Below are positions 14,520-20,971 of a stretch of 21,028 nt of DNA, piece after piece. A program made the position numbers and the translations under genes. The DNA is from JAZSMJ01 sp045535815 (GTDB taxonomy: Bacteria; Bacillota; Clostridia; Oscillospirales; CAG-272): positions 1-21,028 of the forward strand of contig JAZSMJ010000020.1 in NCBI GenBank assembly GCA_045535815.1, read 5' to 3'. Every line of letters starts with the position of its first letter. Position 1 is the first letter of the stretch. Under the pieces are notes generated by a model that was not told the DNA's origin, did no database searches, and worked only from the letters and a program-made list of their open reading frames with translations.

Positions 14520-15701
14520 TTATTTAACCTCACTTTTAACTTTTTCATAAAGCGGACTCATTGCACGAAGTCCGTCAACTACCTTCGGCAGCTTTTCAAG
14601 AATATAATCGATATCCTCATCGGTGGTTTCGTGCGATATCGAAAGACGAAGCGAGCCGTGAGCTATTTCTATCGGCACGCCTATCGATAAAAGAACGTGC
14701 GAAGGCTCAAGTGATGCAGACGAGCAAGCAGATCCGGATGATGCACAAATGCCTTCAAGATCGAGTCTGAGAAGCAGGCTCTCGCCCTCAATAAATTCAA
14801 ACGCAGCGTTTACGTTTCCGGGAAGTCTGTGCTTTTTGTCTCCGTTTATTCTTGAATAGGGTATTTTTTCAATGCCCTCAATAAGTCTGTCTCTGAGACG
14901 GGCAACTCTTTCCATATCGGGAAGGGTTTCGATCGCAATCTCAAGCGCCTTTGCAAGACCTGCGATATACGCCGTGTTTTCGGTACCGCCTCTCTTGCTT
15001 CTTTCCTGACCGCCGCCATCTATAAGATTGGCAATACGCACTCCGTTCTTAACGTAAAGAGCGCCTATGCCCTTGGGCGCATGTATCTTATGCCCCGACA
15101 TCGAAAGCATATCAACGCCGAGCTCGGAAACGTTTACCGGAATATTTCCGATAGCCTGAACGGCATCGGTAAACATCAAAACGCCCTTATGCTGCTTTAC
15201 TCTTTCCGTTATCTCCTTTATCGGAAATACCGTTCCGATCTCGTTATTTGCATACATAATGCAAACGAGAATAGTATCCTCACGGATAGCCGCCTCTACC
15301 TGCTCGGGTGTAACAAGTCCTCCGCAGTCAACGTCGAGATAGGTTACCTCAAAGCCCTCTTTCTCAAGAGCCTCCATCGAATGAAGAACCGCATGATGCT
15401 CTATCTTTGTCGTGATGATATGTTTTCCCTTACCGGAGTGAGCGTGAGCCGCACCCTTTATAGCCCAGTTATCTGCCTCAGAGCCCGAGGCGGTAAAATA
15501 TATCTCGTTTGGCTTACATCCCAAAAGCGACGCTATCTTTGCCCTTGCCTCGCTCAGCGCAGCCTGTGCCTGTCTGCCCTTTGAATGAAGGCTTGACGGA
15601 TTGCCCCATATTTCATTGAAATAGGGCTCCATTGCCTTTACGACCTGCGGCGATACCGCCGTAGTTGCCGCATTGTCAGCATATATAAATCTTTTTTCCA
15701 T
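14520..15701 (-). CDS. Cysteine desulfurase, NifS/IscS family
   Basis: PLP enzyme that removes sulfur from cysteine and passes it as a persulfide to acceptors. The 393-residue length fits group I IscS/NifS enzymes. The PLP lysine is Lys205 in SMSGHKIHAPKG, the N-terminal segment is YADNAATTAVSP, the cofactor His is in TKIEHHAVLHS, and the catalytic cysteine is Cys326 in ASSGSACSSAS on the longer flexible loop of group I. GGAGA lies 8 bases before the ATG and a near-consensus promoter sits about 100 bases upstream. It is the first gene of the run desulfurase - NifU scaffold - mnmA - URO-D-like protein, so it probably feeds both Fe-S assembly and tRNA thiolation. No IscR/Rrf2 regulator gene is adjacent. 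I leave the symbol blank because nifS and iscS cannot be separated here. Confidence 0.96.
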   Translation of the reverse strand: MEKRFIYADNAATTAVSPQVVKAMEPYFNEIWGNPSSLHSKGRQAQAALSEARAKIASLLGCKPNEIYFTASGSEADNWAIKGAAHAHSGKGKHIITTKIEHHAVLHSMEALEKEGFEVTYLDVDCGGLVTPEQVEAAIREDTILVCIMYANNEIGTVFPIKEITERVKQHKGVLMFTDAVQAIGNIPVNVSELGVDMLSMSGHKIHAPKGIGALYVKNGVRIANLIDGGGQERSKRGGTENTAYIAGLAKALEIAIETLPDMERVARLRDRLIEGIEKIPYSRINGDKKHRLPGNVNAAFEFIEGESLLLRLDLEGICASSGSACSSASLEPSHVLLSIGVPIEIAHGSLRLSISHETTDEDIDYILEKLPKVVDGLRAMSPLYEKVKSEVK

Positions 15702-15802
15702 AGTTATATCTCCAAAAAATCATTTTGAGCGTTTAGCTCCGTATATAGATAAAATAACCTCTGCCCTATCGGCAAAAATTATTATTTGCTTCAACGAAAT
15801 AT

Positions 15803-15831
15803 ATTGTATACCTTTTTAGTGCACTTTTCAA
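15803..15831 (-). promoter_or_regulatory. Sigma-A promoter of the desulfurase operon
   Basis: On the minus strand TTGAAA (15826-15831) and TACAAT (15803-15808) are separated by exactly 17 bases. The predicted transcript would have a leader of about 95 bases with only two tiny 3-4 bp hairpins visible; I recognise no riboswitch in it. Confidence 0.8.
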
Positions 15832-15877
15832 TATATAGGTCACATAAAGTTGTTAATTTTTTTTGAACAAGGACTTA

Positions 15878-16315
15878 TCAAACCGCATCAAGAGCCGCCG
15901 CAACGGCAAGAGCGTCGCATCTTTCGTTATACGGATGACCTGCATGCCCCTTTATCCATCTTATCTCAACCTCGTGAACCTTTAAAAGATCAAGAAGTCG
16001 CTCCCAAAGATCAGGATTGAGTGCAGGCTTTTTATCAGCCTTTCTCCAGCCGTTTTTGCGCCAGCTCTCTGCCCAGCCCTTGCTGACTGCATCCGATAGA
16101 TACTTTGAATCGGTGGTAAGAACAACGCTGCACGGCTCCTTCAGTGCCTCAAGCCCGACTATTGCAGCCATCAGCTCCATTCTGTTATTGGTGGTCTGTG
16201 CGCTTCCGCCCGATATTTCTTTTTCCTTGCCGTTATAAACGAGTATGGCTCCGTATCCGCCCGGACCGGGATTACCCTTGCAGGCTCCGTCTGTATAAAG
16301 CTCTACCTTCTTCAT
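15878..16315 (-). CDS. rnhA: Ribonuclease HI
   Basis: Endonuclease that cuts the RNA strand of RNA-DNA hybrids, for example in R-loops and replication primers. From the ATG at 16315 it has 145 residues, close to the usual 150-155. The four metal-binding acids are all present: Asp9 in LYTDGACKGNPGPGG, Glu47 in NNRMELMAAI, Asp69 in TTDSKYL and Asp134 in ERCDALA, and the catalytic His is His124 in KGHAGHPYNERCD. The frame stays open 25 codons upstream, but that stretch reads as promoter DNA and GGGAG lies 9 bases before the ATG chosen here. It is transcribed divergently from the TRIC-like gene and ends about 175 bases upstream of the desulfurase start on the same strand, without an evident terminator in between. 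Confidence 0.95.
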   Translation of the reverse strand: MKKVELYTDGACKGNPGPGGYGAILVYNGKEKEISGGSAQTTNNRMELMAAIVGLEALKEPCSVVLTTDSKYLSDAVSKGWAESWRKNGWRKADKKPALNPDLWERLLDLLKVHEVEIRWIKGHAGHPYNERCDALAVAAALDAV

Positions 16316-16346
16316 AGCCACACTCTCCCTTAAAAAAATCACTTTT

Positions 16347-16375
16347 ATTATATCAAATATAATTGCCCTTAGCAA
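16347..16375 (-). promoter_or_regulatory. Sigma-A promoter of rnhA
   Basis: Minus strand TTGCTA (16370-16375) and a perfect TATAAT (16347-16352) with a 17-base spacer. It gives a leader of about 25 bases ahead of the ATG at 16315. Confidence 0.8.
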
Positions 16376-16398
16376 GAGTTTTATAAACAAAATACCTC

Positions 16399-16427
16399 TT
16401 GATAGCTAAAATAATTAGTGATATAAT
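16399..16427 (+). promoter_or_regulatory. Sigma-A promoter of the TRIC-like/thioesterase pair
   Basis: Plus strand TTGATA (16399-16404) and a perfect TATAAT (16422-16427) with a 17-base spacer. It is divergent from the rnhA promoter, the two -35 boxes being 23 bases apart, and its presence argues against the longer open frame that starts at 16399. Confidence 0.82.
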
Positions 16428-16458
16428 AAAAGCATCCGATACTAAAGGAGTCTGCCTT

Positions 16459-17142
16459 ATGGATATGGGAATATATTTTGGAATATTTGAAATTATCGGC
16501 ACGGTAGCATTTGCCGCATCGGGAGCGATGGAAGCAATAAGACACAAGATGGACCTTTTCGGAGTCCTTATTCTTGGAGTAATAACCGCAGTCGGCGGCG
16601 GTGTTATGAGAGATATTGTAATAGGCTCTCTGCCTCCGAGCGCATTTCTCGATCCCTTTTATGCAGCACTTGCCATCGCCGTAGGACTTGCAGTATTCGT
16701 GCTGACCGCACTGCTTAAAGGAAGGGGCGGAGCGCAGGCAAAGCGGATATTCGACGTGGTATTCTTTTTTGCCGACACACTCGGCCTTGCCGCATTTACA
16801 GTCCTCGGAATCGGAAAAACCTCGCTCGAATCGGCAAACGCCGCACTGCTCATATTCGTCGGCGTTATCACTGGTGTGGGCGGTGGAGTTTTAAGGGACG
16901 TATTTGCAGGTATAGTACCGAGCGTGTTCAGAAAGCACGTGTATGCAACCGCATCTATTATAGGCGCCGTGCTTTATATCACGGTGACCGCATACACCGA
17001 CCTTGCTTTTTCAAAAGAAATTGCAATGACAGTCGGCTTTTTGTCAATAGTAATAATACGGATACTTGCCGCAACCTTCAAGTGGAATCTTCCACATATA
17101 AGTCTTAACGAAAACTCGGAAAATAAAACAAAGGATAAATGA
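16459..17142 (+). CDS. TRIC-type cation channel / UPF0126 family membrane protein
   Basis: A 227-residue membrane protein of about seven helices made of two homologous halves. The first half (about 14-56) ends in ITAVGGGVMRDIVIG and the second (about 107-152) in ITGVGGGVLRDVFAG; this repeated GGGxxRD signature marks the UPF0126 family (YicG, YvgT), whose members were shown to be prokaryotic homologues of trimeric intracellular cation channels, conducting monovalent cations. AAAGGAG lies 8 bases upstream of the ATG; the frame is open 20 codons further but those overlap the promoter. The thioesterase gene starts 4 bases after the stop, so both are on one transcript. The physiological role in bacteria is not well known. 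Confidence 0.92.
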   Translation: MDMGIYFGIFEIIGTVAFAASGAMEAIRHKMDLFGVLILGVITAVGGGVMRDIVIGSLPPSAFLDPFYAALAIAVGLAVFVLTALLKGRGGAQAKRIFDVVFFFADTLGLAAFTVLGIGKTSLESANAALLIFVGVITGVGGGVLRDVFAGIVPSVFRKHVYATASIIGAVLYITVTAYTDLAFSKEIAMTVGFLSIVIIRILAATFKWNLPHISLNENSENKTKDK

Positions 17143-17146
17143 TATT

Positions 17147-17542
17147 ATGTCTAAAAAAACAAGAGCTCAATCCTACACGGAACAGATACAGATACTTATG
17201 CAGGGCGATATGAACGGTGCAGGCCGTCTCTTCGGCGGCAGGCTGATGGAGTGGATAGACGTTACCGCGGCTGCTTGCGCACGCAGGCATTCGGGATGCA
17301 ACGTAACCACCGCATCTGTAAGCAAGCTCGACTTTCTCGCCCCGGCATACGCAAACGATACCATCGTGCTCTGCGCACAGATTGTGTCGGTCGGCAGAAC
17401 GTCAATGAACGTAAAGGTCGAAACCTACGTAGAAAAGCTGAGCGGAAAAAGAAGTCTGTTAAATCAGGCAAATCTTATAATGGTCGCCCTCGACGCTGAC
17501 GGTGATCCCACACCCGTACCCGAGCTCGACGACAACGACTGA
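17147..17542 (+). CDS. Hotdog-fold acyl-CoA thioesterase (YkhA/YciA type)
   Basis: Cytosolic thioesterase that hydrolyses acyl-CoA to free acid and CoA. The 131-residue length is that of a single hotdog domain of the YciA/YkhA group. The signature NGAGRLFGGRLMEWID at 23-38 supplies the catalytic Asn23 and Asp38, followed by the long helix through AACARRHSG, and KLDFLAPAY matches the second conserved strand. Family members act as hexamers on a range of chain lengths; the preferred substrate cannot be read here. It has no separate promoter; the AAAGGA before it lies inside the end of the TRIC-like gene, 4 bases away, implying coupled translation. A terminator follows directly. Confidence 0.93.
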   Translation: MSKKTRAQSYTEQIQILMQGDMNGAGRLFGGRLMEWIDVTAAACARRHSGCNVTTASVSKLDFLAPAYANDTIVLCAQIVSVGRTSMNVKVETYVEKLSGKRSLLNQANLIMVALDADGDPTPVPELDDND

Positions 17543-17549
17543 TAAGGTC

Positions 17550-17583
17550 AAAAATCCCTTGTACCACGGTACAAGGGATTTTT
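17550..17583. terminator. Bidirectional terminator between the thioesterase and the alpha/beta hydrolase
   Basis: A 15-bp perfect stem (17550-17564 with 17569-17583) with a CACG loop and A/T runs on both flanks. It starts 7 bases after the thioesterase stop and its right arm abuts the stop codon (17584-17586) of the convergent hydrolase gene. Confidence 0.93.
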
Positions 17584-18258
17584 TTAAAAGCATTCGCTGT
17601 AGGCTTCGGGAACGGGGGTAAAATCAACCCTTCTTTGCATAAGAAGCCATTCGATAAGATCGGTATTTTCATAGGCTTCCTCAATGCCGTCGCAGTGACC
17701 GAAGCCGTCAAGCATCAGAAGACGGGCGTTGCCACCGGCTGCATTGACCGCATCAACCATAGACTGCGAGCAATAAGGAACTACCGTCGGGTCAGCAGCG
17801 CCGTGCACGGCGTATATAGGTGTGCTTCTGAGGTTAGAGCATCTCCAGGCCATACCGCCTCCGCATACCGGGCCGATAGCCGAGAAGAAATTGCTGTATG
17901 TCTGTCCCATGCACCAGGTGCCGTATCCACCCATGCTTGAGCCGGTTATGCATATGCGATCGGGCAGTATTCCGTATTCCGCTGCCGTTTGGTCTATTAT
18001 CGTTTTGAGCTGAGGCGCAACGTTATCCCAAACGAACTGCGCAGGGCACTGAGGACAGAGCACAACGGCGTTTATCTCCTTGCCTGCCTCTATCAATCTC
18101 GGAATTGCATACAGCGGAAGATGATCTATATTAAGTCCTCGCTCACCCGCTCCGTGAAGATAAACGAGAAGCGGAAGCTCGGCATAATTTTCGGGACGGT
18201 AAACTATATAATTCATATTAAAGCCGTTTTGCGGCGTCAGATAATCTTTTCTTATCAT
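17584..18258 (-). CDS. Alpha/beta hydrolase, esterase/phospholipase-like
   Basis: A 224-residue cytosolic hydrolase; no signal peptide is visible. The catalytic triad can be placed: Ser108 in the nucleophile elbow GSSMG (106-110), Asp156 in HGAADPTVVP and His188 in GFGHCDG. The oxyanion-hole segment is YLHGAGERG at 33-41. The shape matches the short dienelactone hydrolase/PHB-depolymerase-like esterases related to prolyl oligopeptidase, often found near carbohydrate or acetyl-ester metabolism, but the substrate is unknown. The start is firm: AAAGGAG lies 7 bases before the ATG and a consensus promoter is just upstream. It is divergent from the serine hydrolase gene at 18391. Confidence 0.92.
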   Translation of the reverse strand: MIRKDYLTPQNGFNMNYIVYRPENYAELPLLVYLHGAGERGLNIDHLPLYAIPRLIEAGKEINAVVLCPQCPAQFVWDNVAPQLKTIIDQTAAEYGILPDRICITGSSMGGYGTWCMGQTYSNFFSAIGPVCGGGMAWRCSNLRSTPIYAVHGAADPTVVPYCSQSMVDAVNAAGGNARLLMLDGFGHCDGIEEAYENTDLIEWLLMQRRVDFTPVPEAYSECF

Positions 18259-18288
18259 AGAATAACTCCTTTGTCTAAATTCAAGTTT

Positions 18289-18316
18289 ATTATAGCAGAT
18301 TTTTCATAATTGTCAA
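18289..18316 (-). promoter_or_regulatory. Sigma-A promoter of the alpha/beta hydrolase
   Basis: Minus strand perfect TTGACA (18311-18316) and perfect TATAAT (18289-18294) with a 16-base spacer, 30 bases upstream of the ATG. Confidence 0.85.
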
Positions 18317-18326
18317 CAAATATCTA

Positions 18327-18355
18327 TTGACACTCTGGTGCGCCTTTGCTATACT
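18327..18355 (+). promoter_or_regulatory. Sigma-A promoter of the serine hydrolase gene
   Basis: Plus strand perfect TTGACA (18327-18332) and TATACT (18350-18355) with a 17-base spacer. Its -35 box is 10 bases from that of the divergent promoter, so the two together form the inverted repeat TGTCAA-N10-TTGACA. Confidence 0.85.
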
Positions 18356-18390
18356 GTATATGAAAAAAGATCCGGATAGGAGGTATTATT

Positions 18391-19524
18391 ATGGATTTTT
18401 CACGCCTTACAGATTATCTTGACTCTCTCGATAGCATATACGATATACCCGAAACGGACTGCGCCGTAAGAGTTGATCATAAAACAGTCTACCGCCATAT
18501 GATCGGCTGGTCAGACTACGAAAAAACGATTCCGCTGAACGGAAGCGAAACCTATTTCGCATACTCGGTATCGAAAATGTTTACGGTCACCTCAACCATG
18601 CAGCTTGTGGAGGGCGGAAAAATATCTCTTGAAGATAAGCTCAGCAAATTCATTCCCGAGTTTGAAAACACCTTTGTCAGAGGGGAAAACGGAGCACAGG
18701 AAGCGCTTGTCAGACCCGTGCTGATAAAGGATCTGCTCACAATGACCGCAGGTATGCCCGGGCATTTTGACGGCCCGTCTGCCCTTAAAATGATAGAAGA
18801 AAAACGTGCGCAAGGCATAGAAGCAGGCACGCTCGATATCGTTCGTGCAGGAGCAGCAGACGGTCTTATATTCCAGCCCGGATCTCACTTTCAGTACACA
18901 GCCTGCCACGACGTACTCGCGGCAGTGATACAGGCAGTCACCGGTCTCAAATACAGCGATTACGTAAAAAAGAATATCTGCACTCCCCTCGGAATGACCT
19001 CCACCGGAGTTTCAAGCGATAAAGAATTAATGGATAGAATGGCGGCTCAGTATTGGTACAGGAATGGAAAATCGGAAGTGCATACCAAAACAAACTTTGC
19101 AGAGCTCACCGCAAACCATGAAAACGGCGGCGCATCCATCGTATCGACCGTCGACGATTGTATAGCGCTTGCCGACGCACTTGCATGCGACGGTATTGGC
19201 GCAACCGGAGCCCGCATACTGAAAAAGGAAACCATCGACCTTATGCGCACGCCCTACCTTACCGGACAGTGCAAGGAGGATTACGATAAGATCAATAAGA
19301 TCGGTTATAACTACGGCCTCGGTGTCAGAACGCTTATTGATAAGAACGCCTCACGCAGTCCGATAGGTGAATTCGGATGGGACGGCGCCGCAGGAGCATA
19401 TTTCTTATCCGACCCCGAAAACAAGCTCTCTATCTACCTCGCACATCATACAGTCGCCCTCACCCCCGGAGACGAAATTCACTATAAAGTCCGTGATATC
19501 GTATACGAAGCCCTCGGCTTATAA
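18391..19524 (+). CDS. Serine hydrolase of the class C beta-lactamase / penicillin-binding fold
   Basis: A 377-residue protein of the beta-lactamase-related (Pfam Beta-lactamase) family, whose members include esterases, D-amino-acid peptidases and PBP4*-like enzymes. The SxxK motif is Ser59-Val-Ser-Lys62 in YSVSKMFTV. The second motif, usually YxN, reads Tyr169-Thr-Ala in FQYTACHDVLAAVI, so the Tyr base is kept while the Asn is replaced. The KTG/HxG position is probably GWDG at 329-332 in GEFGWDGAAGAYFL. No signal peptide or membrane helix is visible, so it seems to be cytosolic, which argues against a classical wall enzyme or secreted beta-lactamase. A strong AGGAGG precedes the ATG. Substrate unknown; it may be an esterase. 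Confidence 0.92.
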   Translation: MDFSRLTDYLDSLDSIYDIPETDCAVRVDHKTVYRHMIGWSDYEKTIPLNGSETYFAYSVSKMFTVTSTMQLVEGGKISLEDKLSKFIPEFENTFVRGENGAQEALVRPVLIKDLLTMTAGMPGHFDGPSALKMIEEKRAQGIEAGTLDIVRAGAADGLIFQPGSHFQYTACHDVLAAVIQAVTGLKYSDYVKKNICTPLGMTSTGVSSDKELMDRMAAQYWYRNGKSEVHTKTNFAELTANHENGGASIVSTVDDCIALADALACDGIGATGARILKKETIDLMRTPYLTGQCKEDYDKINKIGYNYGLGVRTLIDKNASRSPIGEFGWDGAAGAYFLSDPENKLSIYLAHHTVALTPGDEIHYKVRDIVYEALGL

Positions 19525-19528
19525 TGAT

Positions 19529-19556
19529 AAAAGCACTTGCAATCGCAAGTGCTTTT
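19529..19556. terminator. Bidirectional terminator after the serine hydrolase
   Basis: A 12-bp perfect stem (19529-19540 with 19545-19556), loop AATC, with A and T runs at the ends. It starts 5 bases after the stop of the serine hydrolase, and could also end the minus-strand transcript from the membrane protein gene at 19605, 48 bases away. Confidence 0.9.
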
Positions 19557-19604
19557 TGATCTTACAAATCAATGCTCAACAATTCTGTATTTTCAAATAA
19601 TATG

Positions 19605-20126
19605 TTACAGCTTCCTTCTATAAATAATATAACTCTTAAACAGCACGGATAAAACGGCGGTTATACATGTAACAACTAAACTTATAAGTGCTCGTATAAA
19701 GGGTATTCCTATTAAACCAAACGGCATACTGCCCCAAAAAACAAACGTGAATATACGATGTATTGAGTCAATGGGTAAATAAAAACCGATTTCATATAAA
19801 AAAGCTATAACTATATAAATCGCAAACAAGGATTTGCCTTGCACGCTTAAATATGATTTAAGCTCTTCAATTATGTTAAAGCCTTCCGTGTGATTTGAAT
19901 AAGTTTCGGTGCGATTCCTATTAGAAATAAAATAAAACGACACTGAATACAGTATATAAACGAAGATGGAAAACAACCATTTAGTTTGATACTGACTCAT
20001 TTCTTCCACTCTGTGCGGACCAATAATAATCGTAAAAACAACAAAACCTAAAACTATATACCCAATTATAGTAAGCAAAGAAGATATACAGATATTTTTA
20101 AAATTGATCAACAGTCTTTGTCTCAT
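19605..20126 (-). CDS. Small integral membrane protein of unknown function
   Basis: I do not recognise a family. The 173-residue protein has about four hydrophobic helices, roughly at 13-36, 49-68, 99-118 and 122-160 (the last may be two), with a polar loop RNRTETYSNHTEGFN between the second and third and a basic C-terminus (YRRKL). Only generic membrane features are seen, with no catalytic motif. GGGAG lies 8 bases before the ATG and a good promoter sits about 70 bases upstream, so the gene is likely expressed. Codons are strongly A/T-ending compared with the genes to the left, pointing to later acquisition or a different history. Its only neighbours of like composition are the acetyltransferase gene and the hairpin-rich DNA beside the tRNA. 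Confidence 0.8.
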   Translation of the reverse strand: MRQRLLINFKNICISSLLTIIGYIVLGFVVFTIIIGPHRVEEMSQYQTKWLFSIFVYILYSVSFYFISNRNRTETYSNHTEGFNIIEELKSYLSVQGKSLFAIYIVIAFLYEIGFYLPIDSIHRIFTFVFWGSMPFGLIGIPFIRALISLVVTCITAVLSVLFKSYIIYRRKL

Positions 20127-20198
20127 TATTTCATCTCCCTTAAAGTGTTTTGTTATTTATAGAATAAGATCTAAAATTAATCCATATCCTCACAATTG

Positions 20199-20227
20199 AT
20201 TATATCATACATCCAGAGTTTTGTAAA
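20199..20227 (-). promoter_or_regulatory. Sigma-A promoter of the small membrane protein gene
   Basis: Minus strand TTTACA (20222-20227) and perfect TATAAT (20199-20204) with a 17-base spacer, giving a leader of about 65 bases. It shows that the gene at 19605 does not depend on readthrough from the acetyltransferase gene. Confidence 0.75.
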
Positions 20228-20285
20228 TAAACCAAATGTTGAAAAAAGACAATCGTTAGTTGATAAAAAGCACAAAATAATAATC

Positions 20286-20320
20286 AAAAAAGCAAGCAGT
20301 CAAAAACTGCTTGCTTTTTT
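20286..20320. terminator. Rho-independent terminator after the GNAT acetyltransferase
   Basis: A perfect 15-bp stem (20286-20300 with 20306-20320), loop CAAAA, with A/T runs in both arms. On the minus strand it follows the acetyltransferase stop by 13 bases. Confidence 0.93.
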
Positions 20321-20333
20321 ATAGTATTTTTTG

Positions 20334-20777
20334 TTATATCAAGGATTTCAAGTAAATGGCTACTTGATTTCCTTTATCATTGGTATAAATCAAGCCATTT
20401 GTTTCAAAGCCAAGTGACAAATGCAACGCAATGCTTGCCGTATTATTAATTCGAATTTGCTGTGATACAATCTTGTAACCTTTTTCTTTTGCTAAATTGC
20501 AAGCATGTATCATAGCTTCCTTCGCAAAACCTTGTCTTCGGTATGATGCGAAAATTTCCGGTCCTATTGAGATAACTTGCGAAGAATGTTGATACAATGA
20601 GATAGTACCAACGACATTTTTATCAAATAAGACTGCAAACATTTCAAAATATTTATCATTTACTCGTTTTTGATTCCATTCACAAATCATATTTTCTATT
20701 TGTTCAATAGACATACTCGAAAATTCATTTTGCAAAATCAAAGCATCTTCTTTAATAAAATTTCTAAAAGTTATCAT
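20334..20777 (-). CDS. GNAT family N-acetyltransferase
   Basis: A 147-residue single-domain acetyltransferase that uses acetyl-CoA. The pyrophosphate-binding motif A is YRRQGFAKEA at 79-88, matching the Q/R-x-x-G-x-A consensus, and motif B is NTASIALHLSLGFETNG at 112-128, typical of the RimJ/RimL-like and small-molecule GNAT proteins. The strand before motif A (VISIGPEIFA) fits beta4. The substrate is unknown; candidates include ribosomal protein N-termini, polyamines or antibiotics, without support for any of them. AAGGAG lies 10 bases before the ATG. The codons are A/T-ending like those of the membrane protein gene downstream, unlike the rest of the window, suggesting horizontal gain. It ends at its own terminator. 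Confidence 0.93.
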   Translation of the reverse strand: MITFRNFIKEDALILQNEFSSMSIEQIENMICEWNQKRVNDKYFEMFAVLFDKNVVGTISLYQHSSQVISIGPEIFASYRRQGFAKEAMIHACNLAKEKGYKIVSQQIRINNTASIALHLSLGFETNGLIYTNDKGNQVAIYLKSLI

Positions 20778-20809
20778 TTATAAACGTCTCCTTGGATTTT
20801 TTCACCTTT

Positions 20810-20839
20810 ATAATAAAAAACGCAACTCGTATAAATCAA
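20810..20839 (-). promoter_or_regulatory. Possible promoter of the GNAT gene
   Basis: Minus strand TTGATT (20834-20839) and TATTAT (20810-20815), 18 bases apart. Both boxes and the spacing are suboptimal, so this is a weak call. Confidence 0.4.
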
Positions 20840-20841
20840 GG

Positions 20842-20936
20842 CATCGCTGTGTATTTCATCAAGCCGCAGAAAAAATACACCTTCGGCGATGATATACACG
20901 CCGGGGGCGTGATGATATGCCAATCCTTCGGATTGG
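20842..20936. repeat. Array of short hairpins separated by GATGATAT spacers
   Basis: Three inverted repeats follow each other. The first is long and imperfect (CATCGC 20842-20847 with GCGATG 20886-20891; inner GTGTATTT 20849-20856 with AAATACAC 20873-20880). The second is CACGCC 20897-20902 with GGCGTG 20906-20911. The third is CCAATCC 20920-20926 with GGATTGG 20930-20936, loop TTC. The nine-base spacers GATGATATA (20888-20896) and GATGATATG (20911-20919) recur with a 23-base period and overlap the hairpin ends by up to four bases. From memory, similar GATGATAT/CCTTCGG-rich strings recur in gut Clostridia, sometimes predicted as spurious small proteins; I could not verify this. Confidence 0.7.
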
Positions 20937-20938
20937 AT

Positions 20939-20971
20939 AAAAAAGTCCATCGCTATTGCGATGGACTTTTT
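20939..20971. terminator. Terminator hairpin directly downstream of the tRNA
   Basis: A 9-bp GC-containing stem (20945-20953 with 20958-20966), loop TATT, extended by A/T pairs on each side. On the minus strand it starts right at the CCA end of the tRNA and ends in a T run, as expected for a tRNA transcript terminator. Confidence 0.88.
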
